Positions 52,270 through 61,669 are shown, counted from the first letter of the stretch. The stretch: DNA of 64,000 bases from Emiliania huxleyi CCMP1516 (GCF_000372725.1 NW_005200507.1:125653-189652); one strand, 5' to 3'. Made by a program: numbers and translations. The notes: generated from the letters alone by a model not told the origin.

Positions 52270-53004
52270 ATGAGTGCTCACGCCGGCCGCGTTCGTGCGG
52301 CGGCCATGCTGCGGCTGCGTACGCGGCGCAGCGACTGGGCGTGCCAGCGGAGGAGTTCATCGACGATGGCTGCGGGCGAGGCGTATGCGCTGCTCGGCGT
52401 GCGCCCGGGCGCCTCTGCCGCCGACATCAAGGCGGCCTACCGTCGGCTGGCCTTGCGGCACCACCCGGACGTGGCCGGACCCGGCGACGCCGATCTCTTC
52501 AAGCGCATCACCAGCGCGTACTCGCAGGCGCTGCTCGAAGCGGCGCAGGGCGCGGGTGGAGCGGGCGCGGCTGCATCGGCAGGCGCCGCAGGCGATAGCC
52601 GGCGAGCGAGGGCGGGCGAGTCTGCGCGTCGTACCGCCCGCCCGCGCGGACCGTCCGACAACTTTGACCACGCGGAGTGGGACGCCGCGCACTACGGGGC
52701 GGAGCGGGAGGCGCGGCAGTCTGCGTACGCGCGGGAGCTGCACAGGCACGCTCGCGGCGCGGGAGGCTTCACCGCGAGCGGAGGGCGTCGCGAGCGTGCA
52801 GGCGCGCAGGGCGGCGGCGCTGGCGTCGGGTCAGAGGGCCGCTCGATGGGCTCTGTGCTCCTCTACGCAGGCGCGCTGTACGTGGTCTACCACCTCGTCT
52901 ACTCGACTCACTTTGGCTGGCTCAGGGAGGAGGCGCACCTGCTCGAGGCGAAGCACATGGCGGACGCGGAGCGGCGGCGCAGAGCCTCGAGCGGGAACGG
53001 GTGA
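52270..53004 (+). CDS. J-domain (DnaJ-like) membrane co-chaperone
   Basis: Intronless. 244 residues from MSAHAGRVRAAAMLRLRTRR, an Arg-rich mitochondrial-type leader; a start at the later MAAGEAY would give only the mature part. The J domain reads AYALLGVRPGASAADIKAAY, RRLALRHHPDV with the HPD triad, then ADLFKRITSAYSQALLEAA. A Gly/Arg-rich linker follows, then one membrane helix (GSVLLYAGALYVVYHLVYST) and a short charged tail. The HPD motif should stimulate an Hsp70. Single-anchor J proteins with this order occur in mitochondrial and ER membranes; location is inferred. Confidence 0.85.
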   Translation: MSAHAGRVRAAAMLRLRTRRSDWACQRRSSSTMAAGEAYALLGVRPGASAADIKAAYRRLALRHHPDVAGPGDADLFKRITSAYSQALLEAAQGAGGAGAAASAGAAGDSRRARAGESARRTARPRGPSDNFDHAEWDAAHYGAEREARQSAYARELHRHARGAGGFTASGGRRERAGAQGGGAGVGSEGRSMGSVLLYAGALYVVYHLVYSTHFGWLREEAHLLEAKHMADAERRRRASSGNG

Positions 53005-53578
53005 CCGAAGGCGTCGAGACTCGAACGTGTAACGTAACTCCGTCACTCTGTCTCTCTCTCTGGAGCGCGCCGCGCGGCGGCGGCGCCGGCGCCCGCCGGG
53101 GTCGCTCGCGGTGGCGCACCCCGGTCGTGGCGACTGGCGTCCCAGAGGTGTGTGTGTGCCAGTTAAAGGAAAAGCTCCGTACGGTTATCGTATTCGTCCA
53201 AAAGCGGAACGGGGGACCAATCTCGTATGCGCAATAAGAGAAGAGAGTGTCAGTGTAGGACCGCCTCTAGGTGGCGGGGCAAACGGACAGGCGTCGCACG
53301 CAGTGTGACGCGCACCAGGGCGGGCCTCTCCCTAGGAGCGGGCAGTCGTTGGTGGCGGCAGCCGTTGCGGACTAATATATGCGGGGGAGTGTCTGCCGCC
53401 GGTTGGGCGGTGGCTGGCGTGTGGGAGCAGAGAGAGAGAGAGTGCGGCTTCTCCAAGCTTAAAGAAGCTTCGCGAGGAGGAGGTTCCCCTTCCGTGAGGG
53501 CCGGGTCGAGGAGGGCCCGGTCGAGCAGGCACTCCGGTGGGCAAGCCTCTGGTGGGCAGCCCTCTGGTGGGCAGCCCC
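53005..53578. other. Convergent 3' spacer
   Basis: 3' flanks of the J-domain and arginase genes. A short array of TGGTGGGCA(G)CCTC units lies at 53537-53580. No gene. Confidence 0.45.
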
Positions 53579-56277
53579 TCACATGATCCGCTTGCCGAGG
53601 GCGGAGAGGGCGACCTCGACGCCGAGCTGGACGGTCGGCGAGCAGGGCTTCAGGTTGGGGTCGTCCCCGTGCATCGAGGAGCGCTGCGGCGCCTCGTCGA
53701 GCCCTACTCGCGGGCCAGCCTCGGCTCATCTCGGCTCGCCTCTCCGCAGCAGGGAAAGAGGCGGCGCCTGGGTTGATCTCGACCAAGTCCATGCCCACTA
53801 GCCGGCGCGTCTCGGCCATCTCCTCGGCGATATAGTGGATCTCGCGGTAGGAGAGGCCGCCTGGGCAGTGATCAATTATCAATGATTAACTGTTAGTGGA
53901 TCTCGCGGTAGGAGAGGCCGACTGAGCAGCTCGCGACTCAGACTGAGTAGCTGCGACTACGACTGAGCAGCAAGCGACTACGACGATGGCAATGAAGTGG
54001 AGCTCGGCTGCCTCTCGGCTGCCTCTCGGCTGCCTCTCGGCTGCGTCTCGGCTGCACCTCGCGCGGCGGTGCCGGTGCCGGGCGCGAAGTGCGGGTCGAC
54101 GGCGTCGATGTCGAGCGAGAGGTGGAGGGGGCGGAAGCCTGGCGGGTGGTGCGAGGAAGAGGTCTTGTTGCGAGGCGGGTGCGGGGGGCGAGAGGCAAGG
54201 GGGAGGGAGGCCGTTGGGATCGATCGCGCTCAGAGCCATCTCCATCACCTGCGAGGGGGAGAGGGAGGCGCGTGTGAGGCGTGTCCGTCGAGCCGTGGGG
54301 CGGGCGGCGCTAGAGAGGGAGCGGCGGCGGTGGGGGAGGGAGAGGGGTGTGGGGGAAGGGGGGGGGGGGAGGGTGTGTGTGTGCGTGGGGGGTCGCCTTA
54401 GCGATGCCGTGCTTGTCCACCTCGCGCATGGTGAAGACGTGCACGTTCGATGCGCGGAGCATCCGCCCCTCCTACGCTGCTGTGTGCCTTGCCTCACGAG
54501 CCCGCCCCCTCCCCGCGCCCCCCCCTCCTCTCGCGGCCTCTCCTCGGCGTCGATGTCGCGCAGACCGATGTACGCGAGCCTAGACTGGAAGAGCGACATC
54601 AGCGCACGAGGCAGCGGTCGCCTCTGCCGCACCCCTCTGCCCGCCGGTTCTCGCTAAGGCAGCCGGGCTCGAACCACTCGAAGCCTGCGAGCAACGCCCA
54701 AACAGTGTGGCACAGCCCCTCTCGCGCGGGCGGCAGCGAGCCGCTAGGCGCCGTCGATCCCGTTGTCGAACCAGCCGAGCAGGTGTGCGGCCGGCATGCC
54801 TGCTCGCGCACACGCGGCGCTCAGTGTGTGTGCGTAGGGGGGGGGGGGGGGTCGCAGGGCGGGCGGGGTGTGGGCGTGCCGTGGTAGTGCGCCGAGGGGG
54901 AGGTGCGTGGCGTGTTCGCGTCGGCGTGCGCGTCGATCCAGATGACGCCGAGGTCGGGGTACACCTGGAGGGCAGCAGGGCAGCAGGGCAGGGTCAGGGC
55001 GAGGGTCAGGGCGAGGGTCAGGGTGAGGGCGAGGGCGAGGGCGAGGGCGAGGGCGAGAGTCGCGCCTTGTGCAGCGCGCAGATCGAGCCCGCCGCGATGG
55101 AGTGGTCCCCGCCGCAAGTGAGTGCGAAGCGTCCTGCGTTTAATTAATTAATTAATTAAATTGAAAGTGGTCCCCGCCGCATGTGCATGTGAGTGCGAAG
55201 CGTCCTGCGGCGGCGGAGGCGAGGACGGACTCGTACACGAGACGCACCTGCAGGCTCCGCATAATGTAACATACTACACTACGAGACGCACCTGCAGGAA
55301 GCTTCTAATAAGATAATAATATCATCTGGATGACGCGCCTGCAGGAAGCTTCGCGGAGGCTTCATGGACACTTCCACGCAGGGGAGGAGGGACGCCCGTC
55401 AGGAGAGCGGCGCGCCCCGGCGCCGATGAGAGGCGCGTTGACAACCTCCTCCTTCGGCGGCGGCTCCGCCTCTTCCTCGAGCGCCTGTGGGGGAGTCGGT
55501 TCCAAGTAGTTTCACGTCGGTCCCGAGAAGCGGACTCCGCCTCTTGCTCGAGCGCCTCGAGCGGATTCTGGTGGGACACGGTGCGGCGCAGCGTGCCCGG
55601 GGCGATGCCCTTGCGCCTCCGCACCCACGTCGAGAAGTTGTCTTGCCTGTTCACGCCTCAATCTGTGAAGAGGCTGCCTTCACAGCTCGGCTGCAGCCGC
55701 GCCGAGGCGTGTCTCGCATGCCAGAGTCGCCAACCCACTCGCGGTACAGCTCGACGGGGTGGTGGTGCGGTGCGGACACCTCGAAACCGAGCCGCTCGAA
55801 CTCGGCCGCGAAGTCGAGGTCGCCCGCGTCCTCCCACGACCAGCCGAGCATCTCTGCGAGCGGCTGCAGGCCCGCCTCGCGAAGCGCAGTCGGGCCGAGG
55901 TCGGCGCCGTCGAGGTTCTGCCCCTCGCAAAAGGGAGCGCCGATGAATCGGATGGTGCGCATGGAGCGGAGCGCAGACAGCGACCCCTTGAAGGCCGTGC
56001 TCGGCCTCCGTCCGACTGGCGAGAGGTCGCGGCCGAGCGCACGAGCTGCGCCCTTGGTGAGCATCGTCGCGGCGGCCATGAGCGAGGTCTGCAGCACTGT
56101 GTCGTCGGGCGTGTTCCGAGCCAGAGCCTTGATGCGGCGCGTGAGCTCCTCCAGCTCCGCGACGTCTCGCTGTCCATTGTCCGACATGTTCTGAAGTGTT
56201 AGCTCGGACACCCCGGCCGGAGAGAAACCTGCAAACGCGCGCGAATTCTCGGCCATTTCAGGTTGGCCCCCAGTCAT
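53579..56277 (-). CDS. Arginase-family ureohydrolase
   Basis: Start [18 protein letters not shown] or the next Met. Motifs in order: [20 protein letters not shown] and [34 protein letters not shown] joined to [36 protein letters not shown] (first Mn site); [19 protein letters not shown] (DAHxD); [49 protein letters not shown] (DxD); [28 protein letters not shown]; and DDPNLKPC to the end [14 protein letters not shown], with the stop at 53579-53581. All Mn-binding residues of arginase appear present, so it should hydrolyse arginine to ornithine and urea. At least three introns show duplicated exon edges, and three donors are GC. Confidence 0.88.
53833..53925. repeat. 61-bp duplication of an exon start (arginase gene)
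   Basis: TAGTGGATCTCGCGGTAGGA and the following GAGGCCG occur at 53833 and 53894. Only the lower-coordinate copy runs on into coding sequence ([13 protein letters not shown]). Confidence 0.95.
54961..55065. repeat. Telomere-like hexamer tract forming an intron (arginase gene)
   Basis: The 101-nt intron 54965-55065 (AAG|GC donor, CAG acceptor) is almost entirely AGGGTC, AGGGCG and AGGGTG hexamers. Confidence 0.9.
55091..55203. repeat. Exon-segment duplication around a TTAA tract (arginase gene)
   Basis: TGAGTGCGAAGCGTCCTGCG occurs at about 55119 (before the AT tract) and at about 55190, and GTGGTCCCCGCCGCA flanks likewise. Five TTAA units lie between. The duplicated piece encodes the peptide just before GGDHS. 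Confidence 0.85.
55461..55557. repeat. 71-bp duplication that coincides with an intron (arginase gene)
   Basis: CTCCGCCTCTTGCTCGAGCGCCT and CTCCGCCTCTTCCTCGAGCGCCT-type copies, 71 bp apart. The predicted GC-AG intron 55485-55555 is also exactly 71 nt. Confidence 0.93.
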
Positions 56278-56600
56278 TTGTGGTCGATCACGGTGGTCAG
56301 CTTGTTAACCATCGTTGTGCTGCCGGTGATTTGTACCGGGGCAACGGATGCTGCAAGTCACCTTTGCTGCCGCGTCGCCTCATAGTCGACCCCCCCCCCC
56401 CACACACACACACACACGGTTACTGGACCGTCACGTGTTCAACGACGTTGAACAGTGTTCAACCACGGCGCTGTTCACAGCGCGCGCGGACGGCCGTTCT
56501 GCGAGTCCCGCTCGGCAGGACTTTTGTAAAGCATGCTTGTGGCAAGTTACAGACGCTAGTATCGACCTCAGAGACCCAAACCCGAATTAATAATTAAGGC
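56278..56600. other. Spacer between arginase and helicase genes
   Basis: Contains a C-run and CA repeat (56389-56417), several GTTGAAC/GTTCAAC words around 56450-56640, and no gene. Confidence 0.5.
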
Positions 56601-58721
56601 TCAAAGTATGGTTGAACAACCGTTGAACAAACAGGTTGAACAACGATATCCGACTAGTGCGACCGCTAGACGGCGGTCTCCGCCGGCCCCAAGGCTGCCC
56701 AGCCCCAGCACAACACCGGCCACGTGCACCGTCGACGGCCCGTCCCAGTCTTGTGCGCCGACAGGTATCGGCACCCCGTTCTCATCTACCTTGGTGGCGT
56801 AGTGGGAGTGAACAACGCCAGCCCCATCGATAGTGGACCAGCGTTCCTCGACTCGGTACTTTGCGACGTGCTCTCGCGTCGCAAACTCCTCGAGGCTCTT
56901 GTTGAGGAGAAACCCGAACTTTGTCGTCTCATACCAGTCGGGACGCCCAGACACCTCGTCGAAGAAGCGAGTGCCCACGTCCTGCAGCCGCGCAAAGAGC
57001 TCACGCGTGTAAACATTGTCGGTATCGCCACGGTGCATTAGGTCCATGCAGCGATGCCACAGCGCGTTTGCATCCTGATCTGCGGGCCGTCGATTCTCAT
57101 CATACGGCGCAAATGCCACGCGGTGCGTGCCCGAGAGGTGGTGGTCCTCGAAGTTGGCCTCCTGTCCGCTGCGTGCCTGCAGGTGCGCCCCGCACACGTA
57201 CTCCACCTTAACCAGCTCCTCGCTACCGAAACCGCGAAGCCCCTCTTGTCGCGCACTTGGCATGATGGCAACGAACTTGCTGCGCAAAGAGCAGTAGCGA
57301 AGCACCGTCCCCTCTTCAGGCGAGCGGCCGTCGTCACCAAAATGGCGAGGTGAGACCGTGACAGGCTGACCCGGGTAGAACTTCTGCGTAGACTGCGACT
57401 CGAAGCAGAGCGACTCCTTGGCTTGCCCGCCGCCAGCCATAACACCACCCGGGAGCAGACCGACGTTGTTGACGTTGCGACCGTTGCCGTCAACGACCTC
57501 GATGCCACCGAGCTGGCGCTGGTCGCGCACAAAGATGTACTGCTTGTTGGCACCTGGCTCAGGTCCCGTGTAGCCGCAAACCCTGGAAATGACGGTGAGC
57601 AAGATGTCTTTGAAGTGCGGCAGTGTGTTCTCGTCCTCCTCAAAAACAATCACCGACGCCTGGCGTATGTCGTTGCACACCGTCCGGCACTTTGGGCTCG
57701 TGGTGATCTCGGCCACAATCTTTGGGACGTTGTCCCACGACCACTCCTCGCCAAGCGTTGCCCAAAACTTCTTTGTGTAGGTGCCGCAGATTGCCTCGGC
57801 GTTGATAACTCCGTGCCGCTTGAGCTGCTTGTGCGAGTGCACAACAATTTCGTTGCTCAGCGTGGCCACGAGTACAACCTCCTTGGCCGCCTGAATGACT
57901 GACACCCCGACACAGTACACCTCGGTCTTGCCAGAGCCGGGTGGACCGCTGAGCTCGATATTCGAGCGTTGCTCGAGGATAGACTTGAAGGCCGCAATCT
58001 GGCCGGGCGTGTACGGTTGGCCGTTTGGACGATGCGTTGGGACCGCCAAAGCTGTACTAGGGCGCTCGGCGACGCATGGCTTCGCCGCAACAAGGAACGT
58101 CTCGGACACAACAACATCTCCATGGTGTTGTATCCCAATGAGATAATGGTCAACCCCGTTTGTCTCGCCTCGCCACTCCCGAACGAGGTGAACACCGGGA
58201 TGCGGAGTTGGACACGTACGCAGGATGCTCACATAGTCGTTCGGTTTGAACTTGGCGGCAGCTGCGACCTCTCTGGCAGCGGCAACCGTACCCGCTACAT
58301 TCGCAGACGAGGAAGATACGACCTCGAGGTGCTTCCATGCAACCGATCGCACAGCACTGCCACCTACCTCCAGGCGGACGGAAGCGGTGTGCGCAAGTGC
58401 ATCGGTGTCGACGACCACAACGGGCATCCCAATCCAGTTGCTTTCCTTGTCAATAACTCGGAACTTGGAGACAGCAAGCACACTTTCGCGCTCAACGTCT
58501 GGCACCTTGTCCAGGGTGAGCCTCTGCGACTGTGACAAACCGTTGCCATCTTGCGACACTGACTCCACCGCTTCCGGCGGAAACCAAGCTGCCTCCGAGT
58601 CGTCAAACTGGACGCGCAAGCTATTGGTCCGACCAGAGTCTACTTTGACAATCTGCCCTCGTCGGCCTTTGTAAGGACCGGGGTAGCTCTCGAGCACACA
58701 AACTGCATCGCCGACTATCAT
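56601..58721 (-). CDS. SF1-like helicase / P-loop NTPase with KOW-type N-terminus, probably from a mobile element
   Basis: Intronless, 706 residues. MIVGDAVCVLESYPGPYKGR and GQIVKVD form a KOW/SH3-like module. Around residue 235 NGQPYTPGQIAAFKSILEQR (Q-motif-like) precedes a Walker A, ELSGPPGSGKTEVYCVGVSV. Motif II is degenerate (SVIVFEEDENT) and motif III is FVRDQRQLGG. The C-terminal half lacks the usual second RecA-like motor motifs (no GRTQ or VALTRA-type motif seen) and includes a WHRCMDLMHRGDTDNVYTRE segment. Lower GC codon use, no intron repeats and flanking satellite DNA all set it apart from host genes. It could be a Pif1- or UPF1-relative carried by a transposon, or of giant-virus origin. 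I cannot decide. Confidence 0.6.
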   Translation of the reverse strand: MIVGDAVCVLESYPGPYKGRRGQIVKVDSGRTNSLRVQFDDSEAAWFPPEAVESVSQDGNGLSQSQRLTLDKVPDVERESVLAVSKFRVIDKESNWIGMPVVVVDTDALAHTASVRLEVGGSAVRSVAWKHLEVVSSSSANVAGTVAAAREVAAAAKFKPNDYVSILRTCPTPHPGVHLVREWRGETNGVDHYLIGIQHHGDVVVSETFLVAAKPCVAERPSTALAVPTHRPNGQPYTPGQIAAFKSILEQRSNIELSGPPGSGKTEVYCVGVSVIQAAKEVVLVATLSNEIVVHSHKQLKRHGVINAEAICGTYTKKFWATLGEEWSWDNVPKIVAEITTSPKCRTVCNDIRQASVIVFEEDENTLPHFKDILLTVISRVCGYTGPEPGANKQYIFVRDQRQLGGIEVVDGNGRNVNNVGLLPGGVMAGGGQAKESLCFESQSTQKFYPGQPVTVSPRHFGDDGRSPEEGTVLRYCSLRSKFVAIMPSARQEGLRGFGSEELVKVEYVCGAHLQARSGQEANFEDHHLSGTHRVAFAPYDENRRPADQDANALWHRCMDLMHRGDTDNVYTRELFARLQDVGTRFFDEVSGRPDWYETTKFGFLLNKSLEEFATREHVAKYRVEERWSTIDGAGVVHSHYATKVDENGVPIPVGAQDWDGPSTVHVAGVVLGLGSLGAGGDRRLAVALVGYRCSTCLFNGCSTIL

Positions 58722-59143
58722 TGCTGCTGCAGTTACTACGGGCAGCTAGAAGAAAACTACCGAATTTGGTTTCAGTATATTCGGACACGGCGAGACGTAA
58801 AAGGAAACAAGACAAGTGTCGCAAGAAGTCAACGTCATCAGGACAACAACACGACATGTACATGTACTTAGCAGGCGCTCAACGCCTTCTGCCCGATCAT
58901 ACGCCAGGAGCTCCAACAGCCGGAGACAAAGTTTATTGTGTTGACATACACCACAGGAGGCCCTCAGCTGTACCAATGCCCTTGTTCATCTACCTAAGGT
59001 ACCAACGCAAGAGAGCGGCTTGCTCCAAGCGCCTCCCAAATTGTCGCGATAGACGAACGGCCAAAAACGGTTCAAGCAAAGCAGCGACTCACGGGCGGTG
59101 ATCAGATCCCTCGCGAGAGATTATTATTGCAGTGCGGATGACT
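58722..59143. other. AT-richer spacer
   Basis: Upstream of the helicase start. Short frames only; no gene supported. Confidence 0.45.
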
Positions 59144-60060
59144 CAAAGCGCCCAGGCGGACCTGGCTAGCCAGGCTGAGCCCCTCGCAACCGACCCTCGA
59201 CCACCCGCTCACGATTATGAGGCGAAAACCGGCTATCAGCAGCAACTGACAGACCGCACGCAAACACCTCTGCCAACCAAAAGAAGAATGGTCACCGCAA
59301 AAGCAAGACTGGAGGCGCCCAGGCGGACCTGGCTAGCCAGGCTGAGCCCCTCGCAACCGCCCCGCGACCATCCGCTCGCGATTATGAGTCGAAAACCGGC
59401 TATCAGCAGCAACTGACAGACCGCACGAAAACACCTCTGCCAACCAAAAGAAGAATGGTCACCGCAAAAGCAAGACTGGAGGCGCCCAGGCGGACCTGGC
59501 TAGCCAGGCTGAGCCCCTCGCAACCGACCCTCGACCACCCGCTCACGATTATGAGGCGAAAACCGGCTATCAGCAGCAACTGACAGACCGCACGCAAACA
59601 CCTCTGCCAACCAAAAGAAGAATGGTCACCGCAAAAGCAAGACTGGAGGCGCCCAGGCGGACCTGGCTAGCCAGGCTTAGCCCCTCGCAACCGACCCTCG
59701 ACCACCCGCTCACGATTATGAGGCGAAAACCGGCTATCAGCAGCAACTGACAGACCGCACGCAAACACCTCTGCCAACCAAAAGAAGAATGGTCACCGCA
59801 AAAGCAAGACTGGAGGCGCCCAGGCGGACCTGGCTAGCCAGGCTTAGCCCCTCGCAACCGACCCTCGACCACCCGCTCACGATTATGAGGCGAAAACCGG
59901 CTATCAGCAGCAACTGACAGACCGCACGCAAACACCTCTGCCAACCAAAAGAAGAATGGTCACCGCAAAAGCAAGACTGGAGGCGCCCAGGCGGACCTGG
60001 CTAGCCAGGCTTAGCCCCTCGCAACCGCCCCGCGACCACCCGCTCACGATTATGAGGCGA
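59144..60060. repeat. 167-bp satellite, five to six copies
   Basis: GGAGGCGCCCAGGCGGACCT recurs at 59311, 59478, 59645, 59812 and 59979, exactly 167 bp apart, with an earlier partial copy at about 59146. Copies differ by a few substitutions. Each unit carries its own small minus-strand frame starting MRAVCQLLLIAGFRLIIVSG, with stop, overlapping the next unit. Confidence 0.97.
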
Positions 60061-60165
60061 AAAGCCAGCAAGGAGATCGACGAGGATGGCGTGTGCAGCT
60101 CCATTTTATTTTGTTGCGGACGATCGTTTCGAGGTGCAAGTGAGCACCTGCGTCGACCGCACGCT

Positions 60166-61011
60166 CTACAAGAGTGCGCAATCGGCGGTTGGGTGTGCCG
60201 CGCATAGGTGTACGTGACGAGTCGGCCCGACTTGTTGGGGCCTGTGCTGGTGCCGGCGGTCGTCGACTGAGGGCCAAGGAAGGAGGCAGATAATCGTCGT
60301 CCTCGTCCGACGAGTCGACGCGAGCCGCTGACGCAGATGCCTTGTGCCCGGCGTCTGCGCAACAGCCAGAGCGACAGGCTGCTCTTTTCCCTGCACACTT
60401 TTGAGTCTCCGACCATACGCGGTGCGCTGTGCGTTGGCTGAGAGGGCTGCGACCTCGGCTGGACTTGCATATGGCGTCATCTCCCTGACGCTCGACGCGC
60501 ATCTGCTGCAGGACGTGGCCGAGTTGTGGTTGACAACGTCTTTGCAATGCCGACACAGCCACCACTCCAGCCGCAGCTGCGGCATTGTGCGCCATTCGGC
60601 GGCCGACGGTATCTGACCGCGCTGCGCTCGCAGCTGCAAAGACACCGCCGCAAATGCCGCCGGACCCGCATCCGGAAGAGCCAGGATTCCAGCTGCCGTC
60701 GATGCTCCATCGCCCGCAACAAGCGTGCGATGCTGCGTCACTGCGCCAAGAGGCGCAGCAACCTCGACCTGGGTATTGCTCGGGTGCGCAACGCCCACGG
60801 GGCGAATGCGATTGCCTGGCCCTATCGCCAAACGGCTCTGCTCCTCCTCTTGTCTGGCAGCAAACGCAAGCTGCGGCACAGGCCGCGTTGGCGCAGAGGA
60901 GGCGGCAAGCCTCAACGCGCCTACCCGTGGCATGCCGCCGGATCGGGCCACGACTAAGGCTGCAGGATTCGGCCCCGCCTGCTGCGAGTGCCCTCCCGTT
61001 GCGGTGTCCAT
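60166..61011 (-). CDS. RanBP2-type zinc-finger ORF
   Basis: About 281 residues from MDTATGGHSQQAGPNPAALV; an upstream Met adds 35 residues. Mostly Ala/Arg/Gln-rich. Near residue 140 WWLCRHCKDVVNHNSATSCS followed by RCAS gives the WxCx2C...N...Cx2C pattern of a RanBP2/NZF finger. The C-terminus is Arg-rich. It lies between the satellite and a transposase fragment, so it may be part of the same mobile block. No other domain. Confidence 0.45.
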   Translation of the reverse strand: MDTATGGHSQQAGPNPAALVVARSGGMPRVGALRLAASSAPTRPVPQLAFAARQEEEQSRLAIGPGNRIRPVGVAHPSNTQVEVAAPLGAVTQHRTLVAGDGASTAAGILALPDAGPAAFAAVSLQLRAQRGQIPSAAEWRTMPQLRLEWWLCRHCKDVVNHNSATSCSRCASSVREMTPYASPAEVAALSANAQRTAYGRRLKSVQGKEQPVALAVAQTPGTRHLRQRLASTRRTRTTIICLLPWPSVDDRRHQHRPQQVGPTRHVHLCAAHPTADCALL

Positions 61012-61116
61012 TTTGCGTGCAGTGGGACTACAACTGTAGCGCGTCGGCAGGATCCCCAAAACCGTATAAGCCCCCCAAATTGAATTCGACCGCCCAAAGC
61101 CGTCCCCCCCCCGCAA

Positions 61117-61669
61117 ACTCTAAACCACCATAAACTACACAAAACAGGGGCTCCAGGCCCCAAATGACGTGTGAGTGTTAGAGTTGTTTGGTATTGAAAA
61201 TCTCTCACACGCCGCAGCAGAAACCGCTGCCGCCGTCCACAACCAGTCAACCACCGCTGACGCTGCAGCCACAACCAGAAAGGTCGCCTTGCCTCGTCGG
61301 TATACAAAATCTGCTTGGTTGGCCTGTCAGATCGCACTTTTCTCCCAGTAATAAGCTAACGTACATTCCCGTAGGAGGACTCTGCTGACAGGGTTTGCGA
61401 TGAGGAGCGACCCGAAGGGTTTCTCGGAGGTATTTCAGGCAACGCCCACAGGAAACCGGTAAAAACCCTGCTCTGCAAGAGCGAGTTTTGTTGCTTGTTT
61501 GGCTTCATCGGTCGTCCCGTGACTGTCGCGCCGCCGCGTTGCACATTGGACACATGCGACGGTCGGCGCACGTGGCATCCTGAAAGGCCGCGCCTCGGGA
61601 GTCGAGCTGCCTCGACACAGCCGCGAGGGCGGACACTGGCCCTGCACGAGCCGGCTGTCCGGCGCTCTG
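61117..61669. other. No gene seen
   Basis: Between the zinc-finger ORF and the transposase fragment. The minus-strand frame at 61356-61946 overlaps the transposase fragment and has no domain. Confidence 0.4.

Noticed and set aside
59144-60060. Regularly spaced repeats considered as a CRISPR array or a family of small genes
   Set aside because: The unit is a continuous 167-bp satellite without unique spacers, the host is eukaryotic, and the repeated 64-codon frames are satellite by-products.
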